Assembly (NCBI GenBank): GCA_023393755.1
Contig: JAEXCA010000237.1
Location: forward strand, 1 to 11,857
DNA from: Actinomycetes bacterium
GTDB taxonomy: Bacteria > Actinomycetota > Actinomycetes > Propionibacteriales > Propionibacteriaceae
Direction: 5' to 3'
DNA: 11,857 nucleotides
The notes below the pieces were generated by a model, which was not told the origin of the DNA, searched no databases, and was given only the letters and a program-made list of their open reading frames with translations. The translations under genes were made by a program, and so were the position numbers. The stretch's first letter is position 1. The number at the start of each line of letters is the position of its first letter. Shown here in pieces: positions 5,777-11,856 of this stretch.

Positions 5777-6379
5777 GTGAACCGGACGAACCTGCTTTCC
5801 TCCCTGCGCCGCGCGCTGCGCTGGCACCGCCGACTGCTCGCGGCCGCCTGCGCCGGCCTGGCGGTCTACTTCGCACTGGCCGCCCTCACCGCGACTGAGA
5901 ACACCATCGAGGTGGTGGCGGCCGCCCACACGATTCCGGGCGGTGAAACGGTGAGCGGGGGCGACCTGATCGTCCTGACGCTGCCGCGTGCCGCCGTCCC
6001 CGACGGCGCCCTCATCGAGCCGGAGCAGGCGATCGGGCAGGCGGTGATCGTCCAGGTCCCGGCCCGCGCCGTCCTCACCGCGTCCGCGCTGGCCGGCGGC
6101 GGCGACCTGGTCGCTCCCGGGCAGGTGGCCCTTCCGGTCACGCTGGCGGAGTCGGCGCCGATCGGCCTGCTGCACGCCGGCGACCGGATCGACCTGCTCG
6201 GCCCCGGTGGCTCCGGCTCGGTCGAGGTCCTGGTCAGCGGCACCCGGGTGATCGCCATTCCCGAGACCGACGGCGGACTCCTGGGCGGCGGCCCGCCGGT
6301 GATCCTGGTGGACGTCAGCCGGGACGAAGCCGCCCGGCTGGTGGCGGCCGGTTCCCCGCTCAGCTTCGCGCTGAGCTGA
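5777..6379 (+). CDS. SAF-domain membrane-anchored protein, CpaB/RcpC-like
   Basis: The 200-aa protein has a basic N-terminus (RRALRWHRR, 11-19), one membrane helix (about 20-39) and an outward-facing domain. Residues 45-107 form a SAF/beta-clip domain, with VVAAAHTIPGGETVSGGDL at 46-64. The second half contains LLHAGDRIDLLGP (131-143), which resembles the GDxVDL signature of CpaB/RcpC, a periplasmic component of Flp/Tad pilus systems. No other pilus gene is in the window, and CpaB proteins are usually longer, so pilus function is unproven. Mycobacteria also have a SAF-domain gene near fmdB and mscL. The GTG start is supported by the gene's first helix and by a weak AAGACT hexamer ending 6 nt before it. 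A 7-bp hairpin overlaps the final codons. Confidence 0.75.
   Translation: MNRTNLLSSLRRALRWHRRLLAAACAGLAVYFALAALTATENTIEVVAAAHTIPGGETVSGGDLIVLTLPRAAVPDGALIEPEQAIGQAVIVQVPARAVLTASALAGGGDLVAPGQVALPVTLAESAPIGLLHAGDRIDLLGPGGSGSVEVLVSGTRVIAIPETDGGLLGGGPPVILVDVSRDEAARLVAAGSPLSFALS
6358..6376 (+). terminator. Stem-loop over the end of the SAF-domain gene
   Basis: GCTCAGC (6358-6364) and GCTGAGC (6370-6376) form a perfect 7-bp stem around a TTCGC loop, directly before the TGA stop. Being inside the coding sequence, it may act as a weak terminator or mRNA stabiliser ahead of mscL. There is no U-tract. Confidence 0.3.
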
Positions 6380-6475
6380 ACCCGGCCGGCAAGCCACCAG
6401 GCGACCACCTGTCGACTCCCGTGGCAACACGCTTAAGCTGGTCGAAACCCACCTCACACAAGGAGATGATCGGCC

Positions 6476-6859
6476 ATGAAGGGCTTCAAGGACTTCCTGA
6501 TGCGCGGCAACCTGTTGGATCTGGCGGTCGCGGTGATCATCGGCGGCGCGTTCGGCGCCGTGGTCAGCACCTTCACCCAGGTGATCCTGGACGTGATCGG
6601 ACTGATCGGCGGCAACCCGGACTTCAGTTCGGTGCAGCTCGGCCCGATCCTGATCGGTCCGTTCATCAACGCCGTGGTCGCCTTCCTGATCGTCGCGGCG
6701 GTGGTCTACTTCGGGATCATCAAGCCGCTCGAGGCGATGCAGAGCCTGCGCAAGAAGGAGCAGGACGAGGAGGAGGCCGCCGGCCCCTCCACCGAGGAAC
6801 TCCTCACCGAGATCCGCGACCTGCTAAAGGCCCAGAGGCCGACCGACCCGACGCGGTAG
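6476..6859 (+). CDS. mscL: Large-conductance mechanosensitive channel MscL
   Basis: The 127-aa inner-membrane channel forms a homopentamer that opens under high membrane tension to release solutes during osmotic down-shock. The N-terminal amphipathic helix MKGFKDFLMRGNLLDLAVAV (1-20) leads into TM1 (about 14-36), which has the conserved small-residue gate IIGGAFGAVVSTF. A periplasmic loop follows (about 44-62), then TM2 (about 63-84, GPFINAVVAFLIVAAVVYF). The cytoplasmic tail has a charged linker and a C-terminal bundle helix (STEELLTEIRDLL, 105-117). Length is normal. A strong AAGGAG ribosome site lies 10 nt before the ATG. TGTCGA (6410-6415) and TAAGCT (6434-6439), spaced 18 bp apart, are a tentative promoter. 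It converges with the 121-aa gene, stops 16 bp apart. Confidence 0.97.
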   Translation: MKGFKDFLMRGNLLDLAVAVIIGGAFGAVVSTFTQVILDVIGLIGGNPDFSSVQLGPILIGPFINAVVAFLIVAAVVYFGIIKPLEAMQSLRKKEQDEEEAAGPSTEELLTEIRDLLKAQRPTDPTR

Positions 6860-6875
6860 CAGCGTCCGGCGCGCC

Positions 6876-7241
6876 TCAGTAGTGCGGCGGGACGTCGCGG
6901 AGCAGGCGCTGCTCGTCGGCGTCGAGCCGGGTCCGGGCGGAGGGCCCGCGGGTCTCCAGCGTCATCAGCCCCAGCAGGCCGCGGGCCCGGCCGAGCGCCG
7001 CGAACAGCTGAGCGGCCCCGCAGCCCTGGCGCAGCGCGTCCGGGATCGGGTGCGGCCAGGGCTGTTCGGCGCCGGCCCGGTCATGGGCGTGCGCCGCGAT
7101 CCGTCCGGCGTCCCAACCGGCCGCCGCCAACTGCGCCACCAGCTGCTCCGGATCCGGCCGGCCGGTTTCGGCCGGGGCCAGCTCCTCCCCGACCAGCGCG
7201 TAGCCCAGAGCGGCGTGCCAGCGTGGCACGGGAGCGGTCAT
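6876..7241 (-). CDS. Unrecognised 121-aa protein coupled to UGPase
   Basis: I do not recognise this family. The protein opens with MTAPVPRWHAALGYALVGEE, is rich in Ala and Leu, has no membrane segment or signal peptide, and ends in a conserved-looking basic/acidic block (LETRGPSARTRLDADEQRLL, residues 95-114). It has no Cys pair or obvious catalytic motif apart from one Cys at 74. Codon use has the strong third-position G/C of real genes nearby. Its ATG overlaps the UGPase stop by 4 bp (ATGA), so the two are almost certainly co-translated. An equally long frame exists on the opposite strand but has no such coupling. A small accessory or regulatory partner of UGPase is the simplest guess from context only. 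Confidence 0.68.
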   Translation of the reverse strand: MTAPVPRWHAALGYALVGEELAPAETGRPDPEQLVAQLAAAGWDAGRIAAHAHDRAGAEQPWPHPIPDALRQGCGAAQLFAALGRARGLLGLMTLETRGPSARTRLDADEQRLLRDVPPHY

Positions 7242-8593
7242 CGGTAGTGGCGGCGCTCGCCGTCGTCCGCCAGCGCCACCTCGCCGACCACCTCGGACGG
7301 GGCGTCGAACACCCAGTCTCCCCGCACCACCAGCGACTCGGCCCGGCGCAGCGAGGGAACCACCCGCACCCGCTCGTCGAAGTCGTCGACCAGCTTGTAG
7401 TAGCGGTCATCGAGGTCGATGCCCGGGATGTCGGCGACCGCCGCCAGAGTTCCGTCCTCGCGCAGGTCGAAGACGTCGGAGCGCAACAGCATGAGTTCGT
7501 TGGTCGTCTTCACCGGCAGGAAGCGGTCCCGGCCGACCGCGATCGCCTGCGCGCCGGGAAAGACCTCGATCGCCGAGCCCATCGCGGTCTCGAACTGGAT
7601 CACCTGCGGCGAGGTCCGGTCGGTCGGGTCGACGGTCTTCAGGTTGCGGATCAGCGGCAGTTCCAGCACCCCGCCCCGCGCCACCATCGCCTGGCGAACC
7701 TGCACGATGTCCAGCCACAGGTTGTTGGCGTGGAAGAACGGGTGCCGGTACTCGTCGGTGAAGAAGTGCATCTCCTCGGGCGCGGTCTGCGCGGTGTCCC
7801 GCAGGATCAGCTGGCCGTCCCGCTTGCGGATCGCCAGGTGGCCGCCCTTGCGGTCGTTCACCGTCCGCGGGCACACCTCGGCGGCGTACGGGGCGCCGGT
7901 GCCGGCGAACCAGCCGGCCAGGCGCGGATTGGGCGCGGCCCCGAGGTTGTCCCCGTTGGCCACGCTGACGTACCGGAAGCCGGCATCGATCAGCGCGTCC
8001 AGCACGCCGGATCCCCACAGCGCCGGGTACAGGTCGCCGTGGCCGGGCGGGCACCACTCCAGGCTGGGATCGTCCGGCCACTCCACCGGGGTGAGGTCGT
8101 CGGCCCGGATCTTCGGCTCGGCGTTCTGCAGGAAGTCCAGCGGGAGCCCGTCCGTGGCCAGCTCCGGGTAGCGGGCCAGGTACTCCAGGGTGTCCTGCCG
8201 GGTGCGGAACGAATCCATGAACAGCAGTGGCAGCCGGACGCCGTAGGTCCGCCGCGCGTGCAGCACCTGGGCGGCGATCAGATCGAGGAAGTTCCTGCCG
8301 TCCCGCACCGGCAGCAGGGACTTGGCCCGGTCCAGCCCCATCGAGGTCCCCAGGCCGCCGTTGAGCTTGATGATCACCGTCTTCGCCAGCGCGTCCTGGG
8401 CATCGGCCTGGCTGACCTCGACCTGGTCCAGCTGGGCGGGTGCGAGCAGCGGCTCGATGGTGTCCTCGCCGATCAGTCCGGTGGTGCCGGTCTCGGCGAG
8501 TCGGTAGTAGTGGGTGAACACATCGATCGCCACCGGGTCGACGCCGGCGTCGACCATCTTCTGCGTTGCCAGGGACAGCCCGTGTTCGCTCAT
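7238..8593 (-). CDS. UTP-glucose-1-phosphate uridylyltransferase, eukaryotic-type (UDPGP family)
   Basis: The 451-aa enzyme makes UDP-glucose from UTP and glucose-1-phosphate for polysaccharide and cell-envelope synthesis. It belongs to the UDPGP family typical of eukaryotes, also found in Bifidobacterium and some other actinobacteria, and not to the bacterial GalU family. Hallmarks are the uridine-binding loop LNGGLGTSMG (77-86) with Lys91 in AKSLLPV, CPPGHGDLYPAL (181-192), NGDNLG (213-218), KGGHLA (249-254) and FHANNLWL (287-294). A left-handed beta-helix C-terminus is expected after about residue 370. The ATG at 8593 is chosen over an upstream in-frame GTG at 8737 because TACGAT (8600-8605) ends 6 nt before it and family similarity starts there. 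The stop overlaps the next gene by 4 bp. Confidence 0.9.
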   Translation of the reverse strand: MSEHGLSLATQKMVDAGVDPVAIDVFTHYYRLAETGTTGLIGEDTIEPLLAPAQLDQVEVSQADAQDALAKTVIIKLNGGLGTSMGLDRAKSLLPVRDGRNFLDLIAAQVLHARRTYGVRLPLLFMDSFRTRQDTLEYLARYPELATDGLPLDFLQNAEPKIRADDLTPVEWPDDPSLEWCPPGHGDLYPALWGSGVLDALIDAGFRYVSVANGDNLGAAPNPRLAGWFAGTGAPYAAEVCPRTVNDRKGGHLAIRKRDGQLILRDTAQTAPEEMHFFTDEYRHPFFHANNLWLDIVQVRQAMVARGGVLELPLIRNLKTVDPTDRTSPQVIQFETAMGSAIEVFPGAQAIAVGRDRFLPVKTTNELMLLRSDVFDLREDGTLAAVADIPGIDLDDRYYKLVDDFDERVRVVPSLRRAESLVVRGDWVFDAPSEVVGEVALADDGERRHYR

Positions 8594-8599
8594 GTCCGC

Positions 8600-8605
8600 A
8601 TCGTA
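8600..8605 (-). promoter_or_regulatory. -10 element TACGAT for a probably leaderless UGPase mRNA
   Basis: On the minus strand TACGAT is followed by 6 nt and then the UGPase ATG. This is the same hexamer and spacing as at the cyclo-ligase start. No Shine-Dalgarno sequence lies before the ATG, which supports transcription starting on the A of the start codon. I see no convincing -35 hexamer. Confidence 0.5.
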
Positions 8606-8672
8606 GGAGACATCCGGCCCCGGATGCGCGGCCGGCCGAATCGCCGGCGGGATCCCGGCCCGGACACACAAG

Positions 8673-8749
8673 AGAGAGTGACGCAGATCGAAGGGCTTGA
8701 AGCCGTCTACCCACCCCCAGGAGACAACATCGACCACGCGTCACTCTCT
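8673..8749. repeat. 12-bp perfect inverted repeat upstream of UGPase
   Basis: AGAGAGTGACGC (8673-8684) is matched exactly in inverse at 8738-8749 (GCGTCACTCTCT), with 53 nt between. A small inner palindrome GGCTTGAAGCC lies in the spacer at 8694-8704. The repeat is 80 bp or more upstream of the UGPase start. It may be a paired operator, the stem of a structured RNA, or the end of the helicase transcript, since the minus strand continues with a CT/GT-rich run after the second arm. None of these is proven. Confidence 0.6.
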
Positions 8750-8953
8750 GCGTGAAACCTTACAGGACGCCACCGGGGGAATCCAGTCAACTGAGGAAAA
8801 AGCGCCGCTCCCGGCCCTACTCACAGCTGCGCCACAGGTCGGACCTCGGCCACCGGGACCGTTCGGCCCGCATCGACGGCCTCGGAGGAAGGGCGCCCCG
8901 CCTCAGCACCCCTCTGTCGCGCTCACGAGTGGGGTCGCGCGAAGTGCGAGTCG

Positions 8954-8970
8954 GGACGCCCGCGGCGTCC
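8954..8970. repeat. Perfect 7-bp GC hairpin
   Basis: GGACGCC (8954-8960) and GGCGTCC (8964-8970) enclose a CGC triloop. It sits in the non-coding stretch downstream of the helicase gene and may contribute to transcript termination or belong to a repeat family with the similar GC hairpin at 9054-9068. Confidence 0.5.
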
Positions 8971-9040
8971 AGGCTTCCTCCTCGGCGAGGGTGAGCAAGC
9001 AAACCCTTCGCACTCGTCGTCGCCTTCCCAAGGGTCGCCG

Positions 9041-9085
9041 AGGCTTCGAGACTCGGCCCTGCGGGCCGACCTCAGCCATCGGTGG
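9041..9085. repeat. Dispersed actinobacterial intergenic repeat-like hairpin
   Basis: The centre is a 6-bp stem CGGCCC/GGGCCG with a TGC loop (9054-9068). On the minus strand the flanks read GGCTGAGG at one end and TCTCGAAGCC at the other. This end pattern, GGxTGAG...CTCGAAxCC around a variable GC hairpin, is one I recognise from intergenic repeats scattered through many actinobacterial genomes. It lies about 40 bp beyond the helicase stop, a usual position for such elements. Assignment is from memory of the pattern. Confidence 0.5.
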
Positions 9086-9125
9086 CGGTGGGGCCGTTGG
9101 TCAGCTTCCCCTGACTGGTTACCGA

Positions 9126-11648
9126 TCAGGAGTCGAGGCGGCCGAAGCCGCTGACGTGCAGGATCAGCTCCCCCGCCTCGTCGCAGGCGTCGAGATCGAC
9201 CGTCGCGGTGATCGACCAGTCGTGGTTGCCGGCCGGGTCGTCGATGATCTGGCGGACCTCCCAGCGCCGGCCGTGTTCGGTCACCAGGTGCAGCGCCGGG
9301 CCGCGGGCGTCCGCGCCCAGCCCGATCTGGTCGTGCTCGTCGTAGTACTCCTCCAGCGCGGCGTCCCAGCTGGCGAAGTTCATGCTGCGGAGGGGGTCGT
9401 CCGCGTCCAGTGCGAGCAGGCCGTCGATGTCGTCCCGGGCGGCCAACTCGACCCGGCGGAACATCGCGTTGCGGAGCAGCACCCGGAAGGCACGCGGGTT
9501 CCCGGTGACCGGGCGGGACGGGGGCGGGACGTCGTCCACCATGTCACCCCCGGAGAGGCCGGTGAGCCGGGCCCATTCGTCCAGCAGGGAGGAGTCGGTG
9601 AGCCGGGTGACCTCACCCAGCCACTCGATCAGGTCGGTGAGCTCGTCGGTGCGGGCTGACTCCGGGACGGTCTGCCGCAGCGCGCGGTAGGCGTCTGACA
9701 GATAGCGCAGCACCAGGCCTTCGGACCGCTGCACCTGGTAGAAGGCGACGAACTCGCCGAAGCCCATCGCCCGCTCGTACATGTCCCGCACCACCGACTT
9801 GGGCGAGACCGGGGTTTCCGCCAGCCACGGGTGGCCGGCGAGCATCACCCGGTAAGCGTGCTCGAGCAGGTCGGCGAGCGGACGCGGCCAGGTCACCTCG
9901 TCCAGCAGTTCCAGCCGCTCCTCGTACTCGACGCCGTCCGCCTTCAACTCGGCCAGCAACTCGCCCTTGGCCTTGAACTGCTGCTGCAGCAGGATCTGCT
10001 TGGGATCCTCCAGGGTCGATTCAATGATGCTGACCACGTCCAGGGCGTAGGTCGGCGAGTTCTGGTCGAGCAGGTCCAGGGCCGACAGGGCGAAGGCCGA
10101 GAGCGGCTGGTTGAGCGCGAAGTCGTGCTGCAGGTCGACGTTCAGCGCGTACCGGCGTCCGCCCGGGGTGGGTTCGGGGAGCCGGGTGACCACGCCGGCG
10201 GCGATGAGCGAGCGTCCCAGCTGCAGGGCGCGGCGGTAGAGCTTCCGTCGGGCGGCCGGGTCGTCGGTGCAGGAGTCGACCAGCGAGACCACCGCGGCGA
10301 CGGTGTCGGCGTCCCGCTGCAGCAGATTGAGCAGCAGCGCGTGGGTGACCCGCATCCGGGCGACCAGCGGCTCGGGTTCGGCGGTGGTCAGCCGGGCGAA
10401 GGTCTCCTCGGTGAAGTTCACGAAGCCCTCGGGGGCCTTCTTGCGCTGCACCTGACGGCGCTTCTTCGGGTCGTCGCCGGCCTTGGCCAGCGCCTTCTCG
10501 TTCTCCGCGACGTGCTCGGGCGCCTGGCCGACCACGTAGCCGACTGTGTCGAAACCGGCCCGTCCTGCCCGACCGGCGATCTGGTGGAACTCCCGGGCCC
10601 TCAGGATGCGCTGCCGCCGTCCGTCGAACTTGGAGAGGGAGGAGAACAGCACCGTCCGGATCGGGACGTTGATCCCGACGCCGAGGGTGTCGGTCCCGCA
10701 GATGATGCTCAACAGGCCACGCTGGGCGAGGGTCTCCACCAGCCGGCGGTAGCGCGGCAGCATCCCGGCGTGGTGGACGGCGATACCCGAGTTCAGCAGC
10801 TTGGCCAGGGTCTTGCCGAACCCACCGGCGAACCGGAAACCGGCCATCGCCTCGACCAACTCGCGCCGATGCGAGCGATCGGCGAGCCCCGAGCTGAGCA
10901 TGGCCTGGGCTCGCTCGACGGCCGCCGCCTGGGTGGGATGGACGATGTAGACCGGCGCCTTGTCCGAACGGAGCAGCAGTTCGATGGTCTCGTGGATCGG
11001 CCGGACCGACCAGTCGTACTCCAGCGGCACCGGACGGACCGCGCCGCCGATCACCGAACTCGGACGCCCGGTGCGGGCGGTCAGCGACCTGGCCAGGCTG
11101 GTGACGTCGCCCAGGGTGGCGGACATGATGACGAACTGGGCCTGCGGCAGCTCGACCAACCCGACCTGCCAGGCCCAGCCGCGATCGGGGTCGGCGATGA
11201 AGTGGAACTCGTCGGAGATCACCTGGTCGACCGCGGCCTCACGTCCCTCGCGGAGGGCGATGTTGGCCAGGATCTCGGCGGTGCAGCAGACGATCGGCGC
11301 GTCCGGGTTCACCGAGGCGTCCCCGGTGACCATGCCGACCCGGTCGGCACCGAAGATCTCGCAGAGCGCGAAGAACTTCTCGCTGACCAGGGCCTTGATC
11401 GGCGCGGTGTAGTAGCTGCGGCCACCGGCGGCCAGGCTGGCGAAGTGGGCGGCGGTGGCGATCAGCGTCTTGCCCGAGCCGGTCGGGGTGGTGACGATGG
11501 TGTTCGCCCCGGTCAGGATGTCGATGATCGCCTCGTCCTGGTGCGGGTACAGCGTCAGGCCGTCGCCGCCGGCCCACTCGACGAACGCCGCGTAGAGCGC
11601 ATCGGGATCGGCGGCGCCGGTCTCCGGGATCAGGTCGGTCAGGCGCAT
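9126..11648 (-). CDS. SKI2-like DEAD/DEAH-box helicase with C-terminal DUF3516 region
   Basis: The 840-aa protein is a superfamily 2 ATP-dependent helicase, probably acting on RNA. Q-motif region LTLYPHQDEA (31-40) precedes Walker A TPTGSGKT (54-61). Motif Ia is TAPIKALVSEK (81-91), motif II is DEFH (146-149), and motif III is SAT (176-178). The second RecA domain carries HHAGM (292-296), GTDTLGVGINVP (318-329) and motif VI QIAGRAGRAGFD (356-367). About 450 residues follow that match the plan of the DUF3516 region attached to such helicases in actinobacteria. The ATG at 11648 is chosen because MRLTDLIPE is the normal family start, and the in-frame extension to 11771 looks non-coding. The gene stands alone, separated from UGPase by 532 bp. 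Its RNA substrate is unknown. Confidence 0.9.
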   Translation of the reverse strand: MRLTDLIPETGAADPDALYAAFVEWAGGDGLTLYPHQDEAIIDILTGANTIVTTPTGSGKTLIATAAHFASLAAGGRSYYTAPIKALVSEKFFALCEIFGADRVGMVTGDASVNPDAPIVCCTAEILANIALREGREAAVDQVISDEFHFIADPDRGWAWQVGLVELPQAQFVIMSATLGDVTSLARSLTARTGRPSSVIGGAVRPVPLEYDWSVRPIHETIELLLRSDKAPVYIVHPTQAAAVERAQAMLSSGLADRSHRRELVEAMAGFRFAGGFGKTLAKLLNSGIAVHHAGMLPRYRRLVETLAQRGLLSIICGTDTLGVGINVPIRTVLFSSLSKFDGRRQRILRAREFHQIAGRAGRAGFDTVGYVVGQAPEHVAENEKALAKAGDDPKKRRQVQRKKAPEGFVNFTEETFARLTTAEPEPLVARMRVTHALLLNLLQRDADTVAAVVSLVDSCTDDPAARRKLYRRALQLGRSLIAAGVVTRLPEPTPGGRRYALNVDLQHDFALNQPLSAFALSALDLLDQNSPTYALDVVSIIESTLEDPKQILLQQQFKAKGELLAELKADGVEYEERLELLDEVTWPRPLADLLEHAYRVMLAGHPWLAETPVSPKSVVRDMYERAMGFGEFVAFYQVQRSEGLVLRYLSDAYRALRQTVPESARTDELTDLIEWLGEVTRLTDSSLLDEWARLTGLSGGDMVDDVPPPSRPVTGNPRAFRVLLRNAMFRRVELAARDDIDGLLALDADDPLRSMNFASWDAALEEYYDEHDQIGLGADARGPALHLVTEHGRRWEVRQIIDDPAGNHDWSITATVDLDACDEAGELILHVSGFGRLDS

Positions 11649-11728
11649 CGTCCGCCCATCGTCCCACCTCCGGTCGAACCGGCCGAATCCGGCTCCGGAC
11701 AGGCACAGGTGGGCTCCTCCCTCCCCGA

Positions 11729-11797
11729 CACAAACCGGGCAGCAGAGGCTGGTCGCGTCGATAGTGCACACGGCTGGCCGCTCTCGCCCGGTTTGTG
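11729..11797. repeat. 12-bp perfect inverted repeat upstream of the helicase gene
   Basis: CACAAACCGGGC (11729-11740) is inverted exactly at 11786-11797 (GCCCGGTTTGTG), with a 45-nt spacer containing the palindrome GTGCAC (11764-11769). The arms place A-rich and T-rich ends around a GC stem, the layout of a bidirectional terminator, though the loop is long. It lies about 80-150 bp before the helicase start, so an operator role is also possible. Confidence 0.55.
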
Positions 11798-11807
11798 CCA
11801 GGCGGAA

Positions 11808-11856
11808 ACCCGCGTGGGGCCCCCAGGAACCCGCCCCCGTGGCCCCAGAGGCGGGT
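11808..11856. terminator. Two competing GC hairpins at the window edge
   Basis: ACCCGCC (11829-11835) pairs with GGCGGGT (11850-11856) as a 7-bp stem. Alternatively ACCCGC (11808-11813) pairs with GCGGGT (11851-11856), continued by TGGGGCC (11815-11821) with GGCCCCA (11841-11847). The two folds exclude each other. A terminator for a gene lying beyond the right edge is the simplest reading. The window ends here, so a tail cannot be checked. Confidence 0.4.

Larger units (their letters stand above)
8594..9125. other. 532-bp non-coding region rich in hairpins and repeats
   Basis: No convincing gene lies between UGPase and the helicase. From left to right it holds the UGPase -10 box, a 12-bp inverted repeat (8673-8749), a less GC-rich patch with an A-run (8786-8800), several GC hairpins including 8954-8970, a dispersed-repeat-like hairpin (9041-9085), and a weak 5-bp stem (GTCAG/CTGAC, 9100-9115) just past the helicase stop that could terminate that transcript. 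Short open frames here lack start signals and family resemblance. Confidence 0.6.

Noticed and set aside
8594..8737. N-terminal extension of UGPase starting at 8737
   Set aside because: It would cross the 12-bp inverted repeat and the -10 box; homology to UDPGP enzymes starts after the ATG at 8593.
7223..8755. 510-codon open frame on the plus strand
   Set aside because: It runs antisense to the UGPase gene, whose motifs are unmistakable. The frame is open only because GC-rich codons rarely give stops on the opposite strand, and the product is low-complexity with no family resemblance.
8752..9002. Short frames on both strands in the UGPase-helicase gap
   Set aside because: They are Arg/Ser/Pro-rich, overlap hairpins, lack ribosome sites and resemble no known family.
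9100..9115. Strong intrinsic terminator after the helicase
   Set aside because: Only a 5-bp stem (GTCAG/CTGAC) without a U-tract is present, so it is noted in the region entry and not called as a terminator.
11649..11771. N-terminal extension of the helicase with several cysteines, hinting at a metal site
   Set aside because: The family start is MRLTDLIPE at 11648, and the extension crosses one arm and the spacer of the inverted repeat and has no promoter or ribosome signal. The Cys residues are probably chance.
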